Made by a program: the position numbers and the translations under genes
Assembly (NCBI GenBank): GCA_020073365.1
Contig: JAIQFL010000064.1
Location: 1-41,257 of the forward strand
DNA length: 41,257 bases
DNA from: Terriglobia bacterium
GTDB taxonomy: Bacteria > Acidobacteriota > Terriglobia > Bryobacterales > Bryobacteraceae
Reading direction: 5' to 3'
The notes under the pieces: generated by a model
Databases searched by the model: none
What the model was told of the DNA's origin: nothing
The model's input: only the letters and a program-made list of their open reading frames with translations
In this document: in pieces, positions 15,168 to 23,453 of the stretch
Position numbering within the stretch: position 1 is the first letter of the stretch
Layout: each line of letters opens with the position of its first letter

Positions 15168-16442
15168 ATGATGGAAACCGATCGCGCATTCGACTATCGG
15201 CGCGCTCTGGAAGCGCTGCGGAACGGGGTGCCGAACCGGGACGCCGTTCGTGAGCTGGGTTCGAACCAGCGTGAAGCGGAGAGCGCTTTCCTGGAGAAGC
15301 TCTCTTCCGTCGAGAGTTCCGCCCGGGATGGCAAACAGGTCCCCGGCCTTTTGATTGCCGGCGATTTCGGCACCGGCAAATCGCACCTGCTGGATTACCT
15401 CGAACACCTCGCGGTCTCGAAGAACTTTGTTTCGAGCCGTGTGGTGGTCAGCAAGGAGACGCCGCTTTTCGATCCCGCCAAGATCTACCGTGCCGCCATC
15501 GACGGTGCGGAAGTCCCTGGCCTCAACGGCGAAGCCATCCGCGAGATGATTCAGCGGCTTCAGCCCAACACCCAGCGATACGCCGGGTTCTCCGAGTGGG
15601 CCAACAATCCGGCGAGCGGGCTCAGCCCTATTTTTGCCGCTACCATCCTGCTTCACGAGAGGCTCCATAACGATCCGGAACTGGTGGAGCAGATTACCAA
15701 CTTCTGGTTAGGCGAGCGGCTGGCGATCGGTAGGATCAAGCAGGGATTGAAACAGATCGGCGCCTCCGGAAACTATTCGCTCAAGCGGGTCAAGATCAAA
15801 GAGCTCGCTCTCCAGCACTTCCTTTTCCTCGCCCGGCTGATTCTGGCCGCTGGCTACAGCGGGTGGGTGCTGCTGATCGACGAAGTGGAGCTGGTAGGCC
15901 GCTACAGCCTGTTGCAGCGAGGCCGGTCCTACGCCGAACTGGCTCGATGGATGGGACGCGTGGAGGGCGAAATGTACCCCGGATTGACCGCCGTGGCAGC
16001 CATCACCGACGACTTCGGTCTCGCCGTGCTCCAGGAGAAGAGCGATCGGGACATCGTGGGGGCCCGGTTTCGCGGGAAAGAGACGGATGAGTACCTGGCT
16101 CTGGCGGGGCGGGCCGAGACGGGCATGCGCCTGATCGAGCGGGAGGCGTTACCTTTGCAGCCGCCCGACGAGTCCACATTGGCGCATACGTACCAGCAAC
16201 TCAAGGAGATCCACGCCAAGGCATACGGTTGGGACCCGCCCGAAATACCGGATGTGCCGGCTGCCGTGACGTCCATGACCCGGCGAATGCGCTCCTATGT
16301 GCGCCGCTGGGTCAATGAGTGGGACCTGAAGAGGCTGTACCCCGGCGCGGAAGTCTCGGCCGAGGAGGAACAGCAGATCACGCTGACATATGACCAGGAC
16401 GAGTCTCTGGAGCATCCCTCGGAGCCCTCGGACGAGGAGTAG
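15168..16442 (+). CDS. BrxC/BrxD-family P-loop ATPase (module gene 4)
   Basis: A 424-residue AAA-like ATPase of the DUF2791 type used in BREX (BrxC/BrxD). The N-terminus YRRALEALRNGVPNRDAVRE is characteristic. Walker A is GDFGTGKS at residues 65-72, and Walker B is WVLLIDEVELV near 232-242. A conserved segment NFVSSRVVVSKETPLFDPAK lies after the Walker A helix. The acidic tail ends DEE. BREX ATPases support recognition and modification or restriction of phage DNA. Here no methylase (PglX), phosphatase (PglZ), helicase (BrxH) or BrxL is encoded nearby, so this is not a known BREX type. It is the last gene of a four-gene operon. Confidence 0.8.
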   Translation: MMETDRAFDYRRALEALRNGVPNRDAVRELGSNQREAESAFLEKLSSVESSARDGKQVPGLLIAGDFGTGKSHLLDYLEHLAVSKNFVSSRVVVSKETPLFDPAKIYRAAIDGAEVPGLNGEAIREMIQRLQPNTQRYAGFSEWANNPASGLSPIFAATILLHERLHNDPELVEQITNFWLGERLAIGRIKQGLKQIGASGNYSLKRVKIKELALQHFLFLARLILAAGYSGWVLLIDEVELVGRYSLLQRGRSYAELARWMGRVEGEMYPGLTAVAAITDDFGLAVLQEKSDRDIVGARFRGKETDEYLALAGRAETGMRLIEREALPLQPPDESTLAHTYQQLKEIHAKAYGWDPPEIPDVPAAVTSMTRRMRSYVRRWVNEWDLKRLYPGAEVSAEEEQQITLTYDQDESLEHPSEPSDEE

Positions 16443-16449
16443 CGATCCA

Positions 16450-16531
16450 GTGGGGCAGGCCGCCGGCCCGGTTTCCGGCCCAGTCGAGTGCCTCATGCTA
16501 TAACCGGACAGGCGAAGCCGCCGGTCCCACC
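16450..16531. repeat. Degenerate palindromic repeats after the module
   Basis: Two diverged copies: GTGGGGCAGGCCGCCGGCCC starting at 16450, and 16504-16531, which on the minus strand opens GGTGGGACCGGCGG and is a mutated family A unit. They fill the gap between the ATPase stop and serA and could end the operon transcript. There is no T-run, so they are not classical terminators. Confidence 0.45.
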
Positions 16532-16540
16532 GATCTTCCC

Positions 16541-17776
16541 ATGAAAACGTCTCTCGACAAAGGCAAAATCAAGATCCTCCTGCTCGAAGGCATTCATCCG
16601 AGCGCGGTGGAAGCCCTCCGCGCCGATGGCTATAGCGACGTCGTCTGCCATCCGAAATCGCTCGCGGAGCCCGAGTTGGTGAAGTCCATGGGGGATGCCT
16701 ATTTTGTCGGCATACGCTCGGCCACGCAGTTGACCAGCCGCATCTTCGACCAGGCTCCGCGATTGATCGGGGTCGGCTGCTTCTGCATCGGAACCAATCA
16801 AGTGGACCTGGAAGCCGCCCAGCAGCGCGGCATCCCGGTCTTCAACGCTCCGTTTTCGAACACGCGCAGCGTGGCCGAACTGGTGCTCGCGGAAACCATC
16901 ATGCTGTTGCGGGGCATCCCCTATCGCAATGCCCTGGCGCACCGCGGCGCCTGGGTGAAGACCGCCGCCGCGTCCTACGAGGTTCGCGGCAAGTGTCTGG
17001 GAATCGTCGGCTACGGCCGCATCGGCACCCAGTTGGGCTTGCTGGCCGAGGCTCTGGGAATGCGCGTGATCTACCACGATGTGGAGACCAAGCTGGCGCT
17101 CGGCAACGCGCGGCCGGCGCCCTCGCTCGCGGCTCTCCTGGAAGCCGCCGACGTAGTGACCCTGCACGTACCGGAGACCTCCGAAACCCAGGGGATGATG
17201 GGCGCCGCCGAATTGGCGCGCATGAAACCGGGAGCGCACCTCATCAATGCGTCTCGCGGCACGGTGGTCCAGATCGACGCCCTGGTGGATGCGCTCCGCT
17301 CCAAGCGGCTTGCGGGCGCCGCGCTGGACGTCTTTCCGTCTGAGCCGAAAACCGCCGGGGAGGAGTTCGTTTCCCCACTGCAGGGGATGGACAACGTGCT
17401 GCTGACGCCGCACATTGGCGGGAGCACCGAGGAGGCGCAGCAGAACATCGGGATTGAAGTGGCCGAGAAGCTGATCAAGTACAGCAACAACGGATCCACG
17501 CTGAGCGCCGTGAATTTCCCGGAAGTGTCGCTGCCCGAGCATCCCGGCAAACACCGCCTGTTGCACATTCACCGCAACCAACCCGGCGTGCTTTCGGCGA
17601 TCAACGCAGTCTTTTCCGCAAGGCAGATCAACGTTGCCGGCCAATATCTGCAAACCAACTCCAGGATCGGCTATGTGGTCATCGATGTCGACACCGTGGA
17701 GCCGGCCAAATCCCGATTGGTGAAGCGCGGGCTGGACGACGTTCCAGGCACCATCCGGACGCGGATCCTGTATTGA
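16541..17776 (+). CDS. serA: D-3-phosphoglycerate dehydrogenase
   Basis: A 411-residue enzyme of the E. coli SerA length class. The NAD-binding motif GIVGYGRIGTQ lies near residues 152-163. Catalytic residues are Arg near 239 (NASRGTVV), Glu in the FPSEPKT region and His near 290 (LTPHIGGS). A C-terminal ACT-like domain of about 80 residues (HRLLHIHRNQPGVLSAINAV) is the serine-binding regulatory part. It catalyses the first committed step of serine synthesis. The ATG at 16541 gives the usual N-terminal extension MKTSLDKGKIKILLLEGIHP. It is convergent with aroDE. The opposite-strand 468-codon frame is a shadow. Confidence 0.95.
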   Translation: MKTSLDKGKIKILLLEGIHPSAVEALRADGYSDVVCHPKSLAEPELVKSMGDAYFVGIRSATQLTSRIFDQAPRLIGVGCFCIGTNQVDLEAAQQRGIPVFNAPFSNTRSVAELVLAETIMLLRGIPYRNALAHRGAWVKTAAASYEVRGKCLGIVGYGRIGTQLGLLAEALGMRVIYHDVETKLALGNARPAPSLAALLEAADVVTLHVPETSETQGMMGAAELARMKPGAHLINASRGTVVQIDALVDALRSKRLAGAALDVFPSEPKTAGEEFVSPLQGMDNVLLTPHIGGSTEEAQQNIGIEVAEKLIKYSNNGSTLSAVNFPEVSLPEHPGKHRLLHIHRNQPGVLSAINAVFSARQINVAGQYLQTNSRIGYVVIDVDTVEPAKSRLVKRGLDDVPGTIRTRILY

Positions 17777-17826
17777 AGGAGGGCGCGACGCAGGCCGTCG
17801 CAATCCTGTTTGCGAGCGCTGTATTC

Positions 17827-19335
17827 CTACTTCTGATGTTCCAGCGCTTCGATGGCTGCCTTCTGCATGACCGCGCGCGGCGCCGCGTCGCCCGTCCACA
17901 GCTCAAACTGCTTGGCCGCCTGCTCCAGGAACATGTCGAGCCCCCGGATCACCGTCTTGCCCTGCTCTCTGGCCCGTTGGATCAACATCGTCTCGAGCGG
18001 GTTGTATACCATGTCAAATACCACTTCCGCCGGGATGTTTCCGTTGAAGAAGCATTCGTTCACGTGCGGATACATGCCCAACGGCGTGGCGTGCACCAAG
18101 ACGTCGAAATGCCGCGAGCCGAGCTGTTCGCGGGCCAACGCCTCCGCCCCGCAAACCTTGGAAAGCGCGCGCACGCGATCGGCGTTGCGGCCCACCAGGG
18201 CGATCTTCGCGCCGGCGTCGGAAAGCGCGCAGGCCGCGCCGCGCGCCGCGCCGCCATTGCCCACGATCAACACGGAGGCGTTTTGCAGGCGCAAAACCCG
18301 AGAGAGCGGTTGGGTGACCCCCGCGACATCGGTGTTCGTGCCGCGCCACTTGCCGGCCTTGCGCCACACCGTGTTGACCGCGCCGATCCGCCGCGCCAGC
18401 GGATCCACCGCGTCCAGGTACCGGATGATCTTCTGCTTGTGTGGAATCGTGACGCTGAAGCCCGCCAGTGGCAGCTTCGCGGCCATGGAGAAGAAGTCGC
18501 GCAGGTACGCCGGCGAAACCAGGAACGGCAGGTACACCGCATCCACGCGCCGCGATTGAAACGCCCGGTTATGCACTGCCGGGGAAATCGAATGGCGGAT
18601 GGGGTCCGCGATCACTCCGTAGATCTTGGCCGATTTCGTCAGCCTCTCCACGCGGTACAGGTGCCGCAGGTAGCGCGCGCTGACCTGGCCGGCCGCGGTC
18701 CCTTCGGCGAGCATAGGCGTGGCATACGTGTAGGCGCCCCCGAAAACCGGGGAGAGCACCCGCGTGGGAAATCCCATTTCGCCCATCGCCAGCACTACCA
18801 GCCGCATCTTGGGCAGCGCCTTGGCGGCAGCCAACACCCGCACATTGTCGGAAGGTTTGCGCGCCGTGGACACCACCTTGTATACGTCGGCCTGGACCCG
18901 CAGCACCCGGCCGAGAATCGTATCCATGGGTGGCGTGGCTTCGTAATTGTGATACGACACCACCACTTGCACGCGTCCCCGAAACTGACCCAGGCGTTCC
19001 TCGGCGACTTCCGCGGTTTCGATTTCGACATCGATGGCTTGCGCGCCATGGCGCACCGCCAGGTCCAGCACCGCGAACTGCTCTTCGATGCTGCCGTTGA
19101 ATTTTCCGTGGTTCTGGTGCCGGCGGCAAGTCGCCACTACGATCGAGTCGGGAAACTGGTCGAGAAAGCCGCGGATGGCTTCCGCCCCCTGGCAAGGGCG
19201 GTCCAGGTAGTCCAGGCGAAATTCCAGGAATGTCTCCCCCGCCTCAGCTTCGCGCCGGGCGTGGTCGATCAGGGTTGGAACGTCTGGCAGTCCCAATGCG
19301 ATGCAAATCCGCGGGAGCGACCTCGTCTGCGCCAT
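17827..19335 (-). CDS. aroDE: Bifunctional 3-dehydroquinate dehydratase / shikimate dehydrogenase
   Basis: A 502-residue fusion of two shikimate-pathway enzymes. Residues about 1-215 are a type I dehydroquinase with the catalytic His in VVSYHNYEAT and the Schiff-base Lys in ADVYKVVST (near 153). Residues about 230-500 are shikimate dehydrogenase: SISPAVHN, the catalytic Lys in IPHKQ, the GTNTD loop near 335, and NADP-binding GNGGAARGAA. This order is the one known from plants and some bacteria. It converts 3-dehydroquinate through 3-dehydroshikimate to shikimate. ATG at 19335 (MAQTRSLPRICIAL) is preferred; an upstream extension to 19413 would overlap deoC. It follows deoC by 38 bases. Confidence 0.93.
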   Translation of the reverse strand: MAQTRSLPRICIALGLPDVPTLIDHARREAEAGETFLEFRLDYLDRPCQGAEAIRGFLDQFPDSIVVATCRRHQNHGKFNGSIEEQFAVLDLAVRHGAQAIDVEIETAEVAEERLGQFRGRVQVVVSYHNYEATPPMDTILGRVLRVQADVYKVVSTARKPSDNVRVLAAAKALPKMRLVVLAMGEMGFPTRVLSPVFGGAYTYATPMLAEGTAAGQVSARYLRHLYRVERLTKSAKIYGVIADPIRHSISPAVHNRAFQSRRVDAVYLPFLVSPAYLRDFFSMAAKLPLAGFSVTIPHKQKIIRYLDAVDPLARRIGAVNTVWRKAGKWRGTNTDVAGVTQPLSRVLRLQNASVLIVGNGGAARGAACALSDAGAKIALVGRNADRVRALSKVCGAEALAREQLGSRHFDVLVHATPLGMYPHVNECFFNGNIPAEVVFDMVYNPLETMLIQRAREQGKTVIRGLDMFLEQAAKQFELWTGDAAPRAVMQKAAIEALEHQK

Positions 19336-19373
19336 CTCTCGTAAGGAATCCCTAGAATACCACGGCGGGGCGC

Positions 19374-20093
19374 CTATGCAGTCGCCTTGGCCGTCTCTAT
19401 CCGCGTCTTCCACTCGTCCAGAATCGACGCCGTGGAGGTCGTGCCGATCCGCGAACAGCCCGCCGCGTAGACCTCCAGCACGCCGTCCACGGTGCGCAGC
19501 CCTCCCGCGGCTTTGATCCCGATCTCTTCCGGAAGGTACTTGCGCAGCAACTTCAAGTCGTCCAGGGTGTACCCCGAGGGCGCGAAGCCCGTCGACGTCT
19601 TCACGAAATCCACCTCCGCCCGCTCCGCGCAGCGGCAGGCGATGATCTTCAGCTCATCGGTGAGGTAGGCCGTCTCCAGGATGACTTTGAGGATGGCGCC
19701 CTCCTTGTGGCACGCCTCCGACATCTGGCTCAGCTCCGTCTGCACATGCTGGAATTCGCGGGACAGCAGCTTGGAGATGGCGATTACCATATCGATCTCC
19801 TTCGCCCCGCGCCGCAACAGGTCGCGCGTCTCGAAGAGCTTCGTGGCGGTGTTCTGCGACCCGTGGGGAAACCCTGAGACGCTGCCGGGCCTCACCGGAC
19901 TGCCGCCCAGGGTGCGCACCGCCAGGTCGATGTCGCAGGGCCGCACGCTGGCGCACGCGATGCCGTAGCGCTTCGCCATCTCCAGGCCTTCCACCACCTG
20001 CGCGTTGGTGAGTTCGGGCTTCACCAGCGAGTGGTCGATCATCTTGGCGAGGTCTTCGTAGCGAACCAGGGGAGGACGCGGTTGAGGGTCCAT
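19374..20093 (-). CDS. deoC: Deoxyribose-phosphate aldolase
   Basis: A 239-residue class I aldolase. The Schiff-base lysine is in VDFVKTSTGF; the second catalytic lysine is in IGIKAAGG; the Asp of the proton relay is in KEIDMVIAI. It splits 2-deoxyribose-5-phosphate into glyceraldehyde-3-phosphate and acetaldehyde in nucleoside salvage. The ATG at 20093 (MDPQPRPPLVRYEDLAKMID) is chosen over a TTG six codons upstream. It lies downstream of cpoB on the same strand with about 55 bases between them, followed by aroDE, so it could be read from the tol operon or its own promoter. Confidence 0.95.
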   Translation of the reverse strand: MDPQPRPPLVRYEDLAKMIDHSLVKPELTNAQVVEGLEMAKRYGIACASVRPCDIDLAVRTLGGSPVRPGSVSGFPHGSQNTATKLFETRDLLRRGAKEIDMVIAISKLLSREFQHVQTELSQMSEACHKEGAILKVILETAYLTDELKIIACRCAERAEVDFVKTSTGFAPSGYTLDDLKLLRKYLPEEIGIKAAGGLRTVDGVLEVYAAGCSRIGTTSTASILDEWKTRIETAKATA

Positions 20094-20147
20094 ATGGGAC
20101 CAGTCTATCAAGGAAGAAATCGAGGGGAGAAGAGAGGAGGGAAGGAC

Positions 20148-21086
20148 CTAGTTTTTACGTTTGGTGCCTCCTTTGGCGGGGGCTGCGGCCCTCGCGGAAC
20201 CGCAGCTCAAATACCCCATGGATTTCAACTGGTCACAAGCCTTGGTGGACAAATCATTCCTGGGGAACTTCTTGATCAGCTCCCGGAATTCGTTGCCGCC
20301 CTCAGTCCGGCGTCCCATCTTCATCAGCGCCGTGCCCTTGCCATACATGGCGTCCGGAGTCTTGTTGTTATCCGGGTACTTTTCGAGAACCATATCGAAC
20401 TCCCTCACGGCGCTCTCGTTATCGCCCAGGGAAGCATGGATCGACGCGATGTAGTACTGTGCGTTGGGCGCCAGGTCCGTATTGCCGTACCACTTCAAAT
20501 AGTCCGCGTACTCCTGCAACGCCAGGTCGAGCTTACCGCCCGAGTGATCGCGCCTGGCGTTGTCGTAAAGGTCTTTGGAAGAGATTGGCGGCACTTCCGG
20601 TTGCCCGCCCGGAGTGGCGGCCGACCCGGTCGGTGGCGGCGGCGCTGCGGGCGCCTGCATCACCTTTACGGCATTGTTGAGGTCGGTCAATTGCGATTTC
20701 AGAGCCGACATCATCCCGGTCAGGTCCGCAACCGCCTGCGATACCGTGCGGAGGTCGTTGGCCATCTGGTCCATGCGTGCTCCCAAACCGACTACCGGGG
20801 TCACCACCTTGACTTCCTGGTCCCGCAAGTTCTGCTGAAAGCCGCTCTGGATCACCGCTACCGACCTGCTAGCTTCGTTAGCGGCGTTGAGCGACTGCTG
20901 CACTAAAGCCCGCAACTCTCCGAACTTATCATCCTGCGAGCGCTGCATGGCCTTGACCATATCCTGCAAGGTGGCCACATCGCGCTGCAATTCCAGAATT
21001 TCTTTGCTTGCCCCTGACGAGCGCGTCGGCGAGAGGGAAAGCATCGCCGTGGCGACCAAAGCACACACCAAAAAGCGTCGGAACAT
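20148..21086 (-). CDS. cpoB: Tol-Pal system protein CpoB (YbgF)
   Basis: A 312-residue periplasmic protein. The signal peptide is MFRRFLVCALVATAMLSLSP, with cleavage near residue 26. Residues about 28-125 form a coiled coil (KEILELQRDVATLQDMVKAM). A proline-rich linker follows, then TPR units from about 168 onward (LYDNARRDHSGGKLDLALQE; NAQYYIASIHASLGDNESAV). This is the YbgF/CpoB architecture. CpoB links Tol energy to peptidoglycan synthesis during division. GGAGAG precedes the ATG. It is last in the tol operon, after a large hairpin in the gap to pal. Confidence 0.9.
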   Translation of the reverse strand: MFRRFLVCALVATAMLSLSPTRSSGASKEILELQRDVATLQDMVKAMQRSQDDKFGELRALVQQSLNAANEASRSVAVIQSGFQQNLRDQEVKVVTPVVGLGARMDQMANDLRTVSQAVADLTGMMSALKSQLTDLNNAVKVMQAPAAPPPPTGSAATPGGQPEVPPISSKDLYDNARRDHSGGKLDLALQEYADYLKWYGNTDLAPNAQYYIASIHASLGDNESAVREFDMVLEKYPDNNKTPDAMYGKGTALMKMGRRTEGGNEFRELIKKFPRNDLSTKACDQLKSMGYLSCGSARAAAPAKGGTKRKN

Positions 21087-21106
21087 ATGCCACTCTCCTC
21101 GGCGGA

Positions 21107-21170
21107 GGCGGGACGCGCCAGCCCGTTATCGGGGTGGTCAAGCCCCGGCAACGGCCTGGCGCGTCCCGCC
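21107..21170 (-). other. Large intercistronic hairpin between pal and cpoB
   Basis: GGCGGGACGCGCCAG (21107-21121) is a perfect 15-base complement of CTGGCGCGTCCCGCC (21156-21170). The pairing continues inward after one mismatch (CCGTT with AACGG), with a final GGGG/CCCC pair. This gives a 64-base structure with about 24 paired bases per arm. It lies in the 148-base gap between pal and cpoB. No T-run follows. It could stabilise the upstream tolQRAB-pal message or tune cpoB expression. Confidence 0.65.
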
Positions 21171-21234
21171 CCCGCGTCTCTTGTTTCATTTCGGGGATGG
21201 GCTTGGGGGTGACGTGGCCTGTCCCCGAATTAGA

Positions 21235-22032
21235 CTACTGCCCGGACGTAAAGTGCGCGCGCCGGTTTCTCTGCCAGCAAGACTCGTTGGACTCGGTGCA
21301 CTGCGGCCGTTCCTTGCCGTAGCTGATGGGCTTCAGCCGGTCGGCGGGAACTCCCACTTGCACCAGGAAACTTATGGCGGCTTCGGCACGCCGGTCGCCC
21401 AACCCGAGATTGTACTCCGCCGAACCGCGCTCGTCGCAATGACCTTCCACCGAAATCGAGGTGTTCGGGAAGTCGTTCAGGATGCTCTTCAGCGCGGCGG
21501 CATCCCGCGTCAAGGCGTCCCGCCCATCGCTGCGGATGTCGCTCTTGTCGTAGTCGAAGTAAACGTCCTGCACGTCCGACCCCAGGCGGCTCTCCAGCGA
21601 GACCGGTGGGGCAGTAACGACCGGCGGCGGTGGCGGAGGAGGATTGGTCACCGTTACGATTGCCGGGGCGGTGACGCTACCGCCCGGCCCCGTGGCCGTC
21701 AGAGTGTAGGTGGTGGAATCGCTCGGAAATACCCGCCGCTGGCCGGTATTCTGCACGGTGCCGATGGTCTGGTCGATGGAAACGCTCGTCGTGTCGCCGG
21801 TGACTTCCCAGCGCAACGTGGAGGACTGCCCACGCTGGATGGTAGTTGGCTCCGCGCTGAACTGGGCTACAACGGGAGCCCTCGCAGGCGGCGGCGGCTT
21901 GGGCTGCTCTACCTGCGGCGGGGGTGGTGGCGGCGGCGCTGGCGGCGCCTTCTTTTTGCACCCCGCCGCGAACATCGCCAGTGAGAGCGCAATCCAGATG
22001 ACAGTGATCTTCCGTTTGCTGAACATGAACAT
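21235..22032 (-). CDS. pal: Peptidoglycan-associated lipoprotein with inserted Ig-like domain
   Basis: A 265-residue outer-membrane lipoprotein. A lipoprotein signal ends in the lipobox LAMFAAGC. It is followed by a Pro-rich tract, a predicted beta-rich Ig-like segment of about 70 residues (FSAEPTTIQRGQSSTLRWEV, then TYTLTATGPGGSV), a second Pro-rich linker, then the OmpA/Pal domain (VYFDYDKSDIR, VEGHCDERGSAEYNLGLGDR, RAEAAISFL). The latter binds diaminopimelate in peptidoglycan. It is about 90 residues longer than E. coli Pal because of the inserted domain. The start ATG at 22032 follows GGGAG; alternatives are TTG 22050 and ATG 22026. It lies between tolB and cpoB. Confidence 0.92.
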   Translation of the reverse strand: MFMFSKRKITVIWIALSLAMFAAGCKKKAPPAPPPPPPPQVEQPKPPPPARAPVVAQFSAEPTTIQRGQSSTLRWEVTGDTTSVSIDQTIGTVQNTGQRRVFPSDSTTYTLTATGPGGSVTAPAIVTVTNPPPPPPPVVTAPPVSLESRLGSDVQDVYFDYDKSDIRSDGRDALTRDAAALKSILNDFPNTSISVEGHCDERGSAEYNLGLGDRRAEAAISFLVQVGVPADRLKPISYGKERPQCTESNESCWQRNRRAHFTSGQ

Positions 22033-22050
22033 CGTCTCCCGAATCCTCAA

Positions 22051-23445
22051 CTATTTTCCCCAAAAAGGTCTTTCATTGGTCCCCTGCGTGGTCAACGGCT
22101 GTACTTGCGTACCGTCCGCCAGCATGGTGTAAATCTGGTCCCTTCCGTTGCGCGTCGACGCAAACACCAGGTGCACGCCATCCGGCGCCCAACTCGGGTG
22201 TTCGTTCTTTCCTTCTCCGTGCGTCAACTGGTTGTATCTCTTCGAGGCCACGTCCATCGTGAAGATGTTCCATGCCCCGGCGGCGAATCCGCGGGTCCAC
22301 GCATAGGCAATGATCTGCCCGTCGGGATGCCACGCAGGATTGCCCGCCTCGCCCGTGCCGTCCGACAAGCGCTCGATGTCCGCTCCGTCCATATTCATCT
22401 TGTAGATTTGCTGCGGACCGGACCGGCCGGACGTGAATACGATCTCGCTCCCGGTCTTGGGGTTGATTTTCGGCTCGGTGTCGATCGCGCTCATCGACGA
22501 GATCGGCCGAAATCCCGTGCCGTCCAGATTCGCGATGAAGATCCGGCAGCATTTACTGCCCGGCGCCGAAGAGGAGTAAACGATCTGCTTTCCATCGGGA
22601 GTGAACGAAGGTGATGAATTCACGGATGCGCTCTGGTTGTAAAACCGCAAATCCCGGACTGGATCTACCGAAAATACAAATATACCAGGAGTGCGGTGGG
22701 CGAAGCTAGTAAACGCTACCTTGGCGCCATCGGGAGATGCCGACGGCTCGATCGAAATGGAGTTGAAATGCGTGATCTGGCGCTGATTCTTCCCATCCGG
22801 GTCCATCACCCAGATCTCCTTGCTGCCGGTTCGGCTGGAGACGAAATAAATATGCGTGCCGAAGAGCGATTGGCCGCCGAACCTCGACACGATATCGGCG
22901 GCGAATTCGTGGGCCACTTTGCGCGCTCCGGCTTCGTCCACGCTCCCCGTGTAGCGGTTGCCGAACACCTGGGCGTCCGCGGCCGTGCCCCGGCTCAGAT
23001 CGAACAGCCACCCGTACAGGACCAGCACGCCGTTCTGCGGCGCCGTGTACCCGAATGCCAGGTAGTTCGCCGAGACCGGCGGACCGGCCCAGTCCCCGAT
23101 CCAGCGCCCGCCGCCGCTCTGCGGCTGGGGGATCTCGACCTTGCGCCCCCGCGGCGTGTCGCGTGCCGGAGGCGGCTGCACGAAATCCGAAGGCTGCTGC
23201 GGCACCGAGAGCGGGTACATGGTCTTGGGAACCAGTTTGACCACACCCGAACCCAGAACGTCCGCCCACAGGGTCTGGTTGAACTCTCCCATGAATGCCT
23301 GCGCTTCCCCCGCTCCCCGGAGATCGGGGATGGCGATCATCGGGAGCTTTCCCCTCGACTTGTCGATGTCACTGCGAATATCCTGCGCGTGCAGCATCAG
23401 CAATAAGCCGGCCGCTGCCAACGCTAACCAGACAAGCTTTCTCAT
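22051..23445 (-). CDS. tolB: Tol-Pal system beta-propeller protein TolB
   Basis: A 464-residue periplasmic protein. The signal peptide is MRKLVWLALAAAGLLLMLHA. The N-terminal alpha/beta domain runs to about residue 200. A six-bladed WD40-like propeller follows, with repeated blade motifs such as IYFVSSRTGSKEIWVMDPDG, SPDGAKVAFTS, IVFTSGRSGPQQIYKMNMDG and LVFASTRNGRDQIYTMLADG. TolB binds Pal and TolA across the periplasm. ATG at 23445 has GAGG upstream; a GTG at 23457 overlapping the tolA-like stop is the alternative. The gap to pal is 18 bases. A pair of adjacent cysteines (KCCRIF) in one blade is unusual. Confidence 0.94.
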   Translation of the reverse strand: MRKLVWLALAAAGLLLMLHAQDIRSDIDKSRGKLPMIAIPDLRGAGEAQAFMGEFNQTLWADVLGSGVVKLVPKTMYPLSVPQQPSDFVQPPPARDTPRGRKVEIPQPQSGGGRWIGDWAGPPVSANYLAFGYTAPQNGVLVLYGWLFDLSRGTAADAQVFGNRYTGSVDEAGARKVAHEFAADIVSRFGGQSLFGTHIYFVSSRTGSKEIWVMDPDGKNQRQITHFNSISIEPSASPDGAKVAFTSFAHRTPGIFVFSVDPVRDLRFYNQSASVNSSPSFTPDGKQIVYSSSAPGSKCCRIFIANLDGTGFRPISSMSAIDTEPKINPKTGSEIVFTSGRSGPQQIYKMNMDGADIERLSDGTGEAGNPAWHPDGQIIAYAWTRGFAAGAWNIFTMDVASKRYNQLTHGEGKNEHPSWAPDGVHLVFASTRNGRDQIYTMLADGTQVQPLTTQGTNERPFWGK

Positions 23446-23453
23446 GGAACGCC

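Noticed and set aside
16493..17899. 468-codon open frame antisense to serA
   Set aside because: Shadow of a clear dehydrogenase gene.
17773..19344. 523-codon open frame antisense to aroDE
   Set aside because: Arg/His-rich composition typical of a shadow; aroDE motifs on the other strand are complete.
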